DNA from: Aliikangiella marina
Lineage (GTDB): Bacteria; Pseudomonadota; Gammaproteobacteria; Enterobacterales; Kangiellaceae
Direction of reading: 5' to 3'
NCBI RefSeq assembly: GCF_007004765.1
Contig: NZ_VIKR01000005.1
Location: forward strand, 372,001 to 436,000
DNA: 64,000 nt
In this document: piece after piece, positions 26,215 through 35,567 of the stretch
Position numbering within the stretch: position 1 is the stretch's first letter
Layout: each line of letters starts with the position of its first letter
The notes under the pieces: model-generated
Databases searched by the model: none
What the model saw: the letters and a program-made list of their open reading frames with translations, nothing else
What the model was told of the DNA's origin: nothing
Program-made: the position numbers and the translations under genes

Positions 26215-27753
26215 ATGCAAATTGGGATTATCAAAGAAACCACAGTCAATGAAGCGCGAGTGGCGGCTTCACCTTCGAGTGTAAAACAACTCGTTAAGCT
26301 AAATTTCGAGGTACTTGTCGAGTCAGGTGCGGGCAGTTTGGCGAGCTTTTCTGATGCGATGTATGAAGAAGCGGGTGCTGAAATTAGTAACGCTCAAGCG
26401 GTAATGCAAGCGGATTTAATTTTTAAAGTTAACCCACCAACTGAGCCTGAGCTTGATTCTATAAAGTCCGGCGCGACCCTAATCAGCTTTTTCTACCCCG
26501 CACAAAACGAAGCGCTATTGAAAAAAGTCGCTGAGAAAAATATCAACTTACTTGCCATGGATATGGTTCCGCGAATATCGCGAGCGCAGTCCATGGATGC
26601 GTTGAGCTCAATGGCGAATATCGCAGGGTATCGGGCAGTAGTTGAGGCGTCCCATCAATTTGGCAGCTTCTTCACTGGACAGATCACCGCTGCCGGAAAG
26701 GTACCCCCTGCGAAAGTTATGATAATCGGCGCTGGTGTTGCCGGGCTTGCTGCTCTTGGGACTGCAGGGAGTTTAGGGGCAATTGTTAGAGCCTTCGACA
26801 CGCGTCCCGAGGTAAAAGAGCAAATTGAGAGTATGGGCGCTGAGTTCCTTGAGCTTGATTTTGAAGAAGAGGAAGAAGCGGGTAGTGGCGATGGTTACGC
26901 CAAGGTGATGAGTAAAGCATTCATAGAAGCCGAGATGGCTTTGTTTGCTGAACAGGCAAAAGAAGTCGATATTATTATCACCACAGCGATGATTCCAGGA
27001 AAGCCTGCGCCAAAGTTGATCACAGCGGAAATGGTGCGCTCGATGAAACGCGGCAGCGTTATCGTTGATCTGGCCGCTCTTGGAGGCGGCAACTGTGAAT
27101 TAACTGAGAAGGATAAATCGGTTGAAGTTGACGGTGTAACCATTATCGGATACAGCGATATGCCTTCTCGGTTACCGACTCAAGCGAGCCAACTTTTTTC
27201 AAATAATATTTTAAATTTAGTTAAATTACTGTGCCCCGAGAAAAATGGTGAAATCGCCCTAAATTTCGATGATGAAATTATTCGAAACGTGACGGTGACC
27301 AAAGCCGGTGAGGTAACCTGGCCACCCCCCCCAGTAAAAGTGAGTGCCGCACCGCCGCCAAAAGTTGCAGAACCGCCCAAGGTCGAAAAGGTTGAAAAAA
27401 AGTCATCGGGTATGGGCAAACATATCATGTTGCTTTTAGGTGGCTTGTTCTTCGGTTGGTTGTCGATGGTTGCGCCGGCAGATTTCATGCAACACTTCAC
27501 TATTTTTGTTCTCGCCTGCATTATCGGTTATTACGTTGTTTGGAATGTTTCTCACTCCTTGCATACGCCTCTGATGAGCGTGACCAATGCCATCAGTGGA
27601 ATTATTGTTGTTGGGGCTTTATTACAAATATCGAGTAGTAACCAAGTCGTTATGTGGATCTCGATATTTGCTGTCTTAATCGCCTTTATCAATGTTGTTG
27701 GCGGGTTCGTTGTGACCAAGCGGATGTTAAAAATGTTTAGGAAGGAGGACTAG
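26215..27753 (+). CDS. pntA: NAD(P) transhydrogenase subunit alpha
   Basis: PntA with PntB forms the inner-membrane transhydrogenase, which uses proton import to reduce NADP+ with NADH. The 512-residue protein has the alanine-dehydrogenase-like NAD(H) domain: [20 protein letters not shown] at the start, the QDQ-equivalent loop around [10 protein letters not shown], and the Rossmann element [23 protein letters not shown] Pro/Lys-rich linker (about 360-398) leads to four C-terminal membrane helices. Length matches E. coli PntA (about 510). pntB starts three bases after its stop codon. The NADPH supply it provides fits with the reductases in the window, although no direct link is shown. Confidence 0.97.
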   Translation: MQIGIIKETTVNEARVAASPSSVKQLVKLNFEVLVESGAGSLASFSDAMYEEAGAEISNAQAVMQADLIFKVNPPTEPELDSIKSGATLISFFYPAQNEALLKKVAEKNINLLAMDMVPRISRAQSMDALSSMANIAGYRAVVEASHQFGSFFTGQITAAGKVPPAKVMIIGAGVAGLAALGTAGSLGAIVRAFDTRPEVKEQIESMGAEFLELDFEEEEEAGSGDGYAKVMSKAFIEAEMALFAEQAKEVDIIITTAMIPGKPAPKLITAEMVRSMKRGSVIVDLAALGGGNCELTEKDKSVEVDGVTIIGYSDMPSRLPTQASQLFSNNILNLVKLLCPEKNGEIALNFDDEIIRNVTVTKAGEVTWPPPPVKVSAAPPPKVAEPPKVEKVEKKSSGMGKHIMLLLGGLFFGWLSMVAPADFMQHFTIFVLACIIGYYVVWNVSHSLHTPLMSVTNAISGIIVVGALLQISSSNQVVMWISIFAVLIAFINVVGGFVVTKRMLKMFRKED

Positions 27754-27756
27754 GCG

Positions 27757-29199
27757 ATGAGTGAAGTAACAGTAAAAGCTGCAGATCTAGTTCAAAAAAC
27801 AGCGGAGTCTAGCAGTATGTTTGAAGGCGATATGGCACTGATCAACGGCGCTTATTTTGTCGCTGCGGTACTATTTATATTCAGTCTTGCGGGTTTGAGC
27901 AAACAAGAGTCTGCTGAGCATGGCAACTGGTATGGCATTATCGGTATGACGATTGCGCTGGTCGCAACGATTTTAAATCCATCAGTGACTAATCTTGAAT
28001 ACATCATTGTGGCGATGGTGATAGGTGGCGCCATTGGCGCTCGGTTCGCGTTGAAAGTAGAAATGACTCAAATGCCTGAACTTGTGGCAATGCTTCATAG
28101 TTTTGTCGGCTTAGCTGCGGTTGCGGTTGGATTTAACAGCTTTCTTGATCACGCAGCGATGTCCGGAATGATGCTCAATATTCATTTAGTCGAGGTGTTT
28201 CTCGGTGTGTTCATTGGTGCCGTGACATTTACTGGCTCTGTTGTTGCTTTTGGCAAACTTCGCGGAATCATCAGTAGCTCACCATTAATGTTACCGCACA
28301 GACATAAAATGAATTTGCTTGCGGGGATCGTCAGCTTTTCCCTAATGGTATATTTCGTCCAGCAAGAAGGACATATGATTGCTTTGATGATCATGACCGT
28401 AATCGCCTTAGTCTTTGGCTGGCATTTAGTTGCTTCAATTGGCGGTGCTGACATGCCTGTGGTCGTCTCAATGCTTAATTCCTATTCGGGGTGGGCCGCT
28501 GCCGCCGCTGGATTTATGTTAGGGAATGATCTGTTAATTGTTACGGGTGCATTGGTGGGCTCTTCAGGCGCCATCTTAAGTTATATCATGTGCCGAGCAA
28601 TGAATCGTTCTTTTATCAGCGTGATCGCCGGTGGTTTTGGCACCGAAGTGACCATTAGTACTGACCAAGAATACGGAGAATATATCGAAACCAATGCTGA
28701 GGATGTTGCTGATATGCTAACTAATGCCAAGTCGGTAATCATCACTCCCGGTTATGGAATGGCGGTAGCCCATGCTCAGTACCCGGTTTATGAAATTACC
28801 AAGACACTTCGCGATCGTGGAGTTGAGGTTCGCTTTGGCATCCACCCTGTCGCGGGACGTCTACCGGGTCATATGAATGTATTGCTCGCAGAAGCGAAAG
28901 TGCCCTATGATATCGTGTTGGAAATGGATGAAATAAACGATGATTTTCCAGAGACCGATGTTGTTTTAGTCATCGGTGCCAACGACACAGTAAACCCGTC
29001 TGCGGCTGAAGATCCTAATAGTCCGATTGCGGGAATGCCGGTGTTGGAAGTATGGAACGCCAAACAAGTGATTGTCTTTAAGCGCTCAATGAATCCCGGA
29101 TATGCAGGTGTGCAAAACCCGCTATTCTTTAAAGAGAATACCAATATGCTTTTTGGCGATGCGCGCGAGAGTGTTGAAAATATCGCTAAGGCTCTCTAA
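27757..29199 (+). CDS. pntB: NAD(P) transhydrogenase subunit beta
   Basis: PntB supplies the proton channel helices and the NADP(H)-binding domain. The 480-residue protein has about nine membrane helices in residues 20-290, including the [14 protein letters not shown] region with the conserved membrane His. The soluble dIII domain follows: [20 protein letters not shown] (GYGMAVAQAQ motif of the family), [20 protein letters not shown], and [15 protein letters not shown]. It is slightly longer than E. coli PntB because of an N-terminal extension of about 20 residues. The ATG at 27757 follows GGAGG (27746-27750) within the pntA end. Confidence 0.97.
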   Translation: MSEVTVKAADLVQKTAESSSMFEGDMALINGAYFVAAVLFIFSLAGLSKQESAEHGNWYGIIGMTIALVATILNPSVTNLEYIIVAMVIGGAIGARFALKVEMTQMPELVAMLHSFVGLAAVAVGFNSFLDHAAMSGMMLNIHLVEVFLGVFIGAVTFTGSVVAFGKLRGIISSSPLMLPHRHKMNLLAGIVSFSLMVYFVQQEGHMIALMIMTVIALVFGWHLVASIGGADMPVVVSMLNSYSGWAAAAAGFMLGNDLLIVTGALVGSSGAILSYIMCRAMNRSFISVIAGGFGTEVTISTDQEYGEYIETNAEDVADMLTNAKSVIITPGYGMAVAHAQYPVYEITKTLRDRGVEVRFGIHPVAGRLPGHMNVLLAEAKVPYDIVLEMDEINDDFPETDVVLVIGANDTVNPSAAEDPNSPIAGMPVLEVWNAKQVIVFKRSMNPGYAGVQNPLFFKENTNMLFGDARESVENIAKAL

Positions 29200-29237
29200 G
29201 GGGGGCACTTGTTTCAATCAACAGGAGTATTGACTCA

Positions 29238-29543
29238 GTGAAAGTGGGTTTTGTCATCGTCATCGCCGCTGTTTTCGGGTTTACCGCATTGGTTTACTTC
29301 GATTCGGCGACCCAACAAAACGTCTATGATTTTTGCCAGCTTAATTCTTCTGGGAACACTGTAGTAGAATTGAAAACACGAGCTGATGAACAGGGCTTTA
29401 CTTTTGTCGAAGTGGATCCTAGGACTATCGAATTAACCGCTGATGGTAGCTTCAGCTTACTCAATGAGCATGTATGTGAAGTTAAGGTCAATGATGGGAG
29501 GGTGGTTTCTCAAGCATTGGTCGCTCGCAGTAAAATATTTTAG
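29238..29543 (+). CDS. Small exported or membrane-anchored protein of unknown function
   Basis: The 101-residue product has an N-terminal hydrophobic segment (VGFVIVIAAVFGFTALVYF) that could be an anchor or signal, then a polar domain with two Cys residues and no motif I know. The GTG start at 29238 follows AGGAG at 29223-29227, a rather long spacing of 10. It starts 38 bases after pntB and so may be the last gene of that operon. Its stop overlaps by four bases the stop of the convergent GGDEF gene. Confidence 0.6.
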   Translation: MKVGFVIVIAAVFGFTALVYFDSATQQNVYDFCQLNSSGNTVVELKTRADEQGFTFVEVDPRTIELTADGSFSLLNEHVCEVKVNDGRVVSQALVARSKIF

Positions 29544-31606
29544 TCAAAGATTTGAAAGGTTAGCCTATTTCGACCTTCCGTTTTGCTTTTGTAGAGCAAT
29601 TGGTCTGCTCTTGTATAGAGTTCTTTTGCGGTAATATCGGGTGGCGGAATAATAAATAAGGCACCGATGCTAATACTGATGCCAAGTTTTTTATCATTGA
29701 CATCAAGTTTTATCGACATTGCAGCAGCACGACATGATTCAAGTTTCGACTGACAGGCAGTTGGACTATCGGCATGAAATAAAATAGCGAACTCCTCTCC
29801 GCCAACTCTAGCTACAATATCGGTGTTTCTTTGCATATTCTGCTTTAAACTTTTTCCAAGGAACTGAATGAATTTGTCACCGACGGGGTGTCCATAAGAA
29901 TCATTAATATTTTTAAAATGATCAATATCAACCAGGGCAAGACACATTGGCGTTTGAAATCGAATCGACTTTTTGAGATCGTTGACGAGTTCTTCGTCGA
30001 ATGCGCGCCGATTTAACAACTTTGTCAAACTGTCTTCTCTCGATAGTTTTTCCAATTTAATATTAGCATCTGATAGTTCGCGAGTTCGCTTTTCAACTTC
30101 GAGTTGCAACTCGTTTTGGAAGTCGAGATAAACGCGTTTTGCTTGGCGTAGTCTTTGTTTAATTGAGAATATTTCTGCTGTAAATGAGTCTTCTTTATCC
30201 GATCTTTTATCCAAGCTATCAAGCGTGAGATTATTAACAATATTTTCGAGTGGACCGGTAAGGTTTTTTGACAGTAATCGTGAAATAATAAAAGTTAAAA
30301 GAAAAATAATTGAAAAGAGAATGACCAGATATCGATAATAAGCCTCAACAATATTATTGATTTGAGCGGTGTCACGGAGTATGAAAGTCGTCCAGCCATT
30401 GACAGTCGGCTTCGACTCGAAGAAAAAATCTCGCCTATTTGTCGCTTGATTGATTTGCAGTAATTGTGCGATTTCTGAATAGTTGGTGTCGGGAATTATA
30501 TATTCCAATTGGTCCATGACATTCAGCTGTGCGGCTTTGGAAGCATAAAGAATATTGTTATTTTTATCGAGAAGAATAAAGAAATCTTGAGAGTTCTCTC
30601 CAAGGTTGTTCTCAATTTGTTGAAAACTTTTTAAATTTAATGAGCCTTCAATAACGCCTTTAAATTGATTGTCTTCATAAACTGGCGCACTAATCGCGAC
30701 AATAATATCATTGCCAAATCCCCGTCCTTTAAAAGCTTGAGAAATATAACTGCGTCCCGTCGCCTTAGCTTCAATGAAATAGTCACGATCAATGACTGAA
30801 CGTTGGTTCTCAGGCGCATCCTTAAGTACCTCATAAAAATTATTAGGCGCTCCCGCAATAATGCCGCCGTTTTCATCGGCAATGAGCATTGTCAAGAAGC
30901 CTGGATAAGTTTTTTGAGTTGTATTAAGAAAAGTTAAAGTGTCGGTTGATAATAGACGATATAAACCCAAACTATCCGCACTTTGCTGGATCTTTGCTTG
31001 ATGCGACTCAATGTAGTTCCTGATGAAAGCGCTGGCTTGATAGGCTTTGTTACTTAAACTATTTTGCAGTTGTCTACCGCTATCTCTTACTGAAAGCTCA
31101 ACCAATACAAGCCCAATCATAATACCGGTGATGGCCGTAATGGTACTAAATTGCTCGAAGATTTTAATAGACATCGCCGGTAACTCACCATTCCAAGTTA
31201 CCGCGCTCTCAGATTTGACTAAAAAAGGTGCCACGACTGACGCAATAGCCGCGTACAGTACGCCGTTGATAGCTTGTTTCATGATCAGCAACTGATTATT
31301 GTAGGCAAATTCTGGATCATTAAAATAAAGAATCACGAAAGTGAGCGGAGCGCCAATTAACAACCAATAAATGATATCGGCGAATAATAGAAATAACCCA
31401 CGGGATAAAAGTAATCCAATAACGATCACTTCCATCCCTAATAGAAGAAAAAAGTAAGGATTATCAAATATAATCAGTAGCGAGAGCGAAGAGATGGTAG
31501 ATGCAATTAAACCGGGCAAATAGCCAAAACGCAGTAAACATAGGAGTACTAATGAACTACCTAGGTGAAATGACATATTGCCATACACAGATATTTTAAA
31601 AAACAC
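29540..31606 (-). CDS. Membrane GGDEF protein with multi-helix, Cache-like and HAMP-like modules (5' end uncertain)
   Basis: From GTG 31606 the protein is 688 residues. It has several N-terminal membrane helices (5TM/MASE-like), then a periplasmic Cache-like sensor (about 190-420; RDYFIEAKATGRSYIS, AISAPVYEDNQFKGVIEGSL). A further helix, a HAMP-like linker and coiled coil lead to a GGDEF domain with GGEEF near 602-606. The I-site RNTD is present. It should synthesise cyclic di-GMP in response to an external ligand. Hydrophobic coding sequence continues upstream of 31606 in the same frame (LIIIGCAFGLGAALVN) but finds no ATG/GTG/TTG before a stop, so the 5' end may be shifted; see findings. Its stop overlaps the stop of the convergent small gene. 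Confidence 0.85.
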   Translation of the reverse strand: MFFKISVYGNMSFHLGSSLVLLCLLRFGYLPGLIASTISSLSLLIIFDNPYFFLLLGMEVIVIGLLLSRGLFLLFADIIYWLLIGAPLTFVILYFNDPEFAYNNQLLIMKQAINGVLYAAIASVVAPFLVKSESAVTWNGELPAMSIKIFEQFSTITAITGIMIGLVLVELSVRDSGRQLQNSLSNKAYQASAFIRNYIESHQAKIQQSADSLGLYRLLSTDTLTFLNTTQKTYPGFLTMLIADENGGIIAGAPNNFYEVLKDAPENQRSVIDRDYFIEAKATGRSYISQAFKGRGFGNDIIVAISAPVYEDNQFKGVIEGSLNLKSFQQIENNLGENSQDFFILLDKNNNILYASKAAQLNVMDQLEYIIPDTNYSEIAQLLQINQATNRRDFFFESKPTVNGWTTFILRDTAQINNIVEAYYRYLVILFSIIFLLTFIISRLLSKNLTGPLENIVNNLTLDSLDKRSDKEDSFTAEIFSIKQRLRQAKRVYLDFQNELQLEVEKRTRELSDANIKLEKLSREDSLTKLLNRRAFDEELVNDLKKSIRFQTPMCLALVDIDHFKNINDSYGHPVGDKFIQFLGKSLKQNMQRNTDIVARVGGEEFAILFHADSPTACQSKLESCRAAAMSIKLDVNDKKLGISISIGALFIIPPPDITAKELYTRADQLLYKSKTEGRNRLTFQIFD

Positions 31607-31863
31607 ATTGACGAGGGCTGCGCCTAAACCAAATGCACAGCCGATGATAATCAGTTGAAAAAGTTGCTTGTTAATAATTGAAAACTGCCTAAATATCGAT
31701 ATTGCTATTATTCATTATAGATTACTTACGGCGAGTTAAGCGGGAAATGAGTTATTCGCGGAATTGAATTAGACAATCTTTATGATCGTAATACTTGGTA
31801 TTTGTCTGTCATCAGTTTCATATTCAGCTAGTTAGACGACACCATTAAAAGAAACCTCTTAGG

Positions 31864-32964
31864 TTATTCAGCTATCTCTATTCGATTTCGGCCGTTTTCT
31901 TTAGCACGGTATAGCGCTTTGTCGGCTTCTCGCATGACCGATGCGACTCCTTCTCTGTCTCTAAATCGAGCAATGCCAATACTCACGGTAATCGAAAATT
32001 GTTGGTTGCCTTGTGAGAGTCTTATATCCGCAACAGCCTGCCTAATTCGCTCATAAACTCTTTCGCTAGAAATGTCGATAATTTCAGTTAAAATCACCAG
32101 AAACTCCTCGCCTCCCCAGCGGGCGACGTAGTCATTATGGCGTACGGTATTGGTAAGACACTTTGCGACCATTCTGATCGAGTTATCGCCTGCGGCATGA
32201 CCATATTGATCATTCACTTTTTTGAAGTGATCGATATCAATTATTGCAACGGAAGCATAGCGTTTACTACGAATACCTCTAAGGTACTCGCGATATAGTG
32301 CCTCCTCAGCGCCGCGTCGATTCATAAGACCTGATAGCTCATCGGTTCTGGCGACCACTTCGAGTTTTTCGGTCAATAGCTTGTTGTGTTCATCAACTCG
32401 ATAACGAGAAAGCTCTTGGATAAACAATAAAAAACAAACTACCGCAAATATGATCGGAAACCGGGTTTTTACTGTTTCGGGATAGTCAGCTTGCAAGAGA
32501 ATAAAGTCATCAACATTTAGTATCAATAAGGAAATCGTTGATAGTACTAAAGTGATGAGCAATCCCCAGCGATGACCCAGAAAAAAGAAAAACAACGGAG
32601 CAATCGCAAAACACCAAAAGAGTCCTGTTTGATTTAAGCCACCGGTTAAAAACAAGTAAAAAAATACAATTAGAATTAAAATTGCAGCGATAGTCGCAGC
32701 GGCCCAAATATTTTTTGTTGTACGCAATAAAAAATAGTTGCCAATGTTCGCTACCGAAAGCATCGCCAAGAAGTAACCTCTTGAGTCCGCTTGATTGACG
32801 AAAGAAACATAAGCAAATATCGATATAATGACAAAACCAAAAACGGATAAAAAAGAGACACTAAAAAATAGTCGGATAGAGTCTGTATTAGCGTTATTAG
32901 CAGGTGGTTGGATCAAAAAAATATCCAACATTTTACGCAGCAACTTTTCGAGTTTTCGAATCAT
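31864..32964 (-). CDS. Membrane GGDEF diguanylate cyclase
   Basis: The 366-residue protein has about six membrane helices (residues 28-195) with short loops, a coiled linker (YRVDEHNKLLTEKLEVV) and a GGDEF domain. The active site is GGEEF at about 284-288 and the I-site RHND lies five residues before it, so an active, product-inhibited cyclase is expected. The membrane module looks MASE-like, but I cannot name the class. ATG 32964 has no clear ribosome site. It lies about 260 bases from the preceding GGDEF gene on the same strand; separate transcription is likely. Confidence 0.9.
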   Translation of the reverse strand: MIRKLEKLLRKMLDIFLIQPPANNANTDSIRLFFSVSFLSVFGFVIISIFAYVSFVNQADSRGYFLAMLSVANIGNYFLLRTTKNIWAAATIAAILILIVFFYLFLTGGLNQTGLFWCFAIAPLFFFFLGHRWGLLITLVLSTISLLILNVDDFILLQADYPETVKTRFPIIFAVVCFLLFIQELSRYRVDEHNKLLTEKLEVVARTDELSGLMNRRGAEEALYREYLRGIRSKRYASVAIIDIDHFKKVNDQYGHAAGDNSIRMVAKCLTNTVRHNDYVARWGGEEFLVILTEIIDISSERVYERIRQAVADIRLSQGNQQFSITVSIGIARFRDREGVASVMREADKALYRAKENGRNRIEIAE

Positions 32965-33109
32965 GAAGTGGTAAGTGCTTGTGCTATGTCGTTAGGCCTT
33001 TAATTGGCGACTCTAATGGTTAACTAAAAGATAGCAGTCGAAACCTAATACCACCACTAATTGCCAATAATTAGCGCGTTTATTCAGATTGCATCTATGG
33101 TGCAAGGTT

Positions 33110-33877
33110 TTATAGTCGATTAAAGAACCAGCCGGGAAGTAGCATTAAAAGCCAAGCAATCAGTCTCCATCGCTTGGTAACATATGCCACCGACCTTTTT
33201 TTATGAATCGCGCTAACAATCTGCTTTGCGGCTTTTTTAGGGCTCGCTTTCCAAAACTGGCCATCGCCCTTCGCCATAGCAGTATCAACGAAGCCGGCTT
33301 TGATGTCGGTTATGTGAATGTTGCTGTTAGTTTTAACAGCCTTCTTTTGTAATCCTTGCAGGTAATTTGATTGATAGCTTTTACTCGCATTGTAGCTCGG
33401 CGATACGTCACCCCCTCGCAACCCTGCTATTGATGTTATAGCGGCCAATTGGCCGGATTTCCGTTCTAAAAAATATTTAAAACCGCGATTCGCAATAGCG
33501 GTAAAGCCTTGTACGTTGGTTTCGATGGTTCTGTCTGAGATCGACCAGTCAAGTTCAGGGTCGATATCTCCGGTTCCTGCGCAGATAATCAAAACCTCCA
33601 TACCCTGCATGTGGTCAATTAAGTAGTCCAGTTGAATACAGGCTTTTATCGGGTTGGTGACATCGATTTGTTTGATAAAGGCTTGGCCAAGGTGTTTTTG
33701 TTGGAATGCTTTGAGGCGCTCGAGACGGCGACCAGCAACGCCAACACGCCAACCCATATCGGCATACTGTTCTGCCAAGGCCAGCCCAATGCCGCTAGTG
33801 GCTCCAACGACCACCACTTTTCGTGGCAACTCTTCTTGTTTAGCTTGGCTTCGTGATTTTTGGTGATCATTTATCAT
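33110..33877 (-). CDS. Short-chain dehydrogenase/reductase
   Basis: The protein has the classical SDR pattern: cofactor loop VVVVGATSGIGLALAEQYAD (T-G-x-x-x-G-I-G form), ICAGTGDIDP in place of NNAG, and catalytic Ser in AITSIAGLRGG followed by Y-N-A-S-K (YNASKSYQS). A hydrophobic C-terminus (LIAWLLMLLPGWFF) suggests membrane association. The frame opens further upstream, but those codons lie inside the WYL-regulator gene; ATG 33877 overlaps that gene's end by 11 bases and gives a normal length (255 residues). A start at 33892 is possible. Substrate unknown. The overlap implies co-transcription with the regulator. Confidence 0.85.
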   Translation of the reverse strand: MINDHQKSRSQAKQEELPRKVVVVGATSGIGLALAEQYADMGWRVGVAGRRLERLKAFQQKHLGQAFIKQIDVTNPIKACIQLDYLIDHMQGMEVLIICAGTGDIDPELDWSISDRTIETNVQGFTAIANRGFKYFLERKSGQLAAITSIAGLRGGDVSPSYNASKSYQSNYLQGLQKKAVKTNSNIHITDIKAGFVDTAMAKGDGQFWKASPKKAAKQIVSAIHKKRSVAYVTKRWRLIAWLLMLLPGWFFNRL

Positions 33878-34592
33878 AGGCCATAGACTCATCAAAATGA
33901 TTTTCTTTCTCGTAGATAGCTTTCTGAATCGCGATATAGTCGTCGAGTGATTGTCCTTTAACATCAGCAATAGGCGTATTGCTTGGTTCAATCTGACTCA
34001 TTCTGTCGATTCTAAACACTCTGAATGCGTTTCTTAAATGGCACCATGCAACCAATGTCCAAACCTTCCCCCAATAGTAAAGACCTAACGGTGATAAAGC
34101 GCGTTGGGAGTGCTCTCCGTTGAGTTTTTGGTAGTCCACTAACACCTGTCGCTTGTTGTTGATCGCTTGACGCAGGCTTTCGAAATTGGCTTTGTGCTGG
34201 TTAGGGATGGCAAATGTCGGCACAAATAGCTTGCTATTTTGGAGGTTAGTGCGCAATTCTGGTGGAATCACGGCTTCAATTTTGTCGAGTGCCGATAGCG
34301 CTGATTTAGCTAACTCGTTACCAGACCAGGCGGTAATCATTTTAACACCAAGAATCATCGCTTCTAGCTCGTCGGCATCAAACATAATCGGTGGTATATC
34401 GAGTGAATGGCGCAGCATATAGCCAACTCCAGCTTCCGACTCAATTGGAACGCCTGATAGGGATAGGTCTTGAATATCACGATAAATAGTGCGCTCGGAA
34501 ACCTCCAAACGTTCGGCGAGCTGTTTTGCTGTGACTAAGCGCTTGTTGCGTAAAATCTGGGTGATTTGAAATAATCTATCAGCGCGCCGCAT
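33867..34592 (-). CDS. YafY-type transcriptional regulator (HTH_11 + WYL)
   Basis: The 241-residue regulator has an N-terminal winged helix (MRRADRLFQITQILRNKR, then AKQLAERLEVSERTIYRDI) and a central DELEAMILG helix region. A C-terminal WYL domain follows (RQVLVDYQKL, then SPLGLYYWGKVWTLVAWCHLR and FRVFRIDRM). WYL domains sense small ligands or nucleic acids. It is co-directional and overlapping with the SDR gene, so it most likely regulates that gene or the shared operon. The start at 34592 was accepted because MRRADRLFQI is the usual family start. Confidence 0.92.
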   Translation of the reverse strand: MRRADRLFQITQILRNKRLVTAKQLAERLEVSERTIYRDIQDLSLSGVPIESEAGVGYMLRHSLDIPPIMFDADELEAMILGVKMITAWSGNELAKSALSALDKIEAVIPPELRTNLQNSKLFVPTFAIPNQHKANFESLRQAINNKRQVLVDYQKLNGEHSQRALSPLGLYYWGKVWTLVAWCHLRNAFRVFRIDRMSQIEPSNTPIADVKGQSLDDYIAIQKAIYEKENHFDESMAYDK

Positions 34593-34902
34593 CGAGTATC
34601 ATCCGAAATATTTGCCACAAAATATTTGATAGGTGGATCGGCAGTTTAACCTGCCTATTTATTGATTAAAAGCTGATTAACTAAATCTGTTGCTTGAGCA
34701 ATCGTTTGCGGATTATAGGTGGTTTACAATTAATGCAGAGTTTCCCTGCAATAGTTATTGCTCCTAATTCTTAACCTCGGTATGGTATAGCCAAACGATA
34801 AAAATATCGCTGGTCGACTATGGCGTATACACGGCCTAACGCAAAGACACTGTTGAAGCAACGTACCAGTGGTTTTACCAACAATTATAAGCAGTAGGAC
34901 GA
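34593..34902. other. 310-base divergent gap with no recognised feature
   Basis: The region lies between the WYL-regulator gene (leftward) and the membrane part of the spermidine-synthase-like pair (rightward). I found no coding frame, strong palindrome or clear -35/-10 pair. A short AT-rich element near 34620 (TATTTGCCACAAAATATTTG) has a loose direct repeat and could hold the regulator's own promoter. Confidence 0.5.
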
Positions 34903-35520
34903 ATGAAAAAAGCAACCATTCTGTTACTCGCCTTCAGCGCGGGCTTTTCGATTATGTGTTTCCAATTATTGGGCGGACGTATGTTAGCGCCTTATTTTGG
35001 GAGTAGTGTTTATGTTTGGGGGAGTATTATTACGGTATTTATGCTGGCGCTGTCCATAGGTTACTTGAGCGGCGGTAAGTTTTCACTCTATAAGCCGAAC
35101 TTGATCCGCTATGGGGGGATATTCGTTTCTGCAGCGCTCACCTTATTGCCAACAATTTTTTTCTCAGAATCTATATTTGAGTTTGTATTTCAACGAATTG
35201 AAGATCCTCGCTACGGTTCGTTAGTTGCTTCGACACTCATATTTTTGGTGCCTAGTATCATTATGGGGATGATTGCGCCGTATTCGGTAAGAATATTAAC
35301 GGTTTCCGCAGACTCGTCAGGGCATACTGCCGGTTTCTTATACTTCGTCTCAACAATGGGAAGTGCTATTGGGACGATTTTGACATCATTCTATTTGGTG
35401 CTTTGGTTGGAAGTAAATCAAATTCTTTGGTTAACCTTTTCAACTTTGTTTATCGCTGGTTGTCTAGCCTGGATAGTTTCAAGTATTGACAAAAACGCGG
35501 CTCAACCTTCGGTAGCTTAA
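34903..35520 (+). CDS. Membrane half of a split MFS/spermidine-synthase-like pair
   Basis: The 205-residue protein has about six membrane helices and matches the N-terminal part of the fused MFS/spermidine synthase family. Evidence is FSAGFSIMCFQLLGGRMLAPYFGSS with the family's conserved E/Q-x-x-x-x-R-x-L-A-P-x-F-G-S element, WGSIITVFMLALSIGYLSGG, and GMIAPYSVRIL. The catalytic domain usually fused downstream is here a separate gene starting 47 bases after the stop. It may anchor or supply substrate to the partner protein. No ribosome site better than AGGACGA precedes the ATG. Confidence 0.8.
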   Translation: MKKATILLLAFSAGFSIMCFQLLGGRMLAPYFGSSVYVWGSIITVFMLALSIGYLSGGKFSLYKPNLIRYGGIFVSAALTLLPTIFFSESIFEFVFQRIEDPRYGSLVASTLIFLVPSIIMGMIAPYSVRILTVSADSSGHTAGFLYFVSTMGSAIGTILTSFYLVLWLEVNQILWLTFSTLFIAGCLAWIVSSIDKNAAQPSVA

Positions 35521-35567
35521 ATCACTCACTGTTTTTAAATGTATATTAATTGAGAATAAAACGTATC

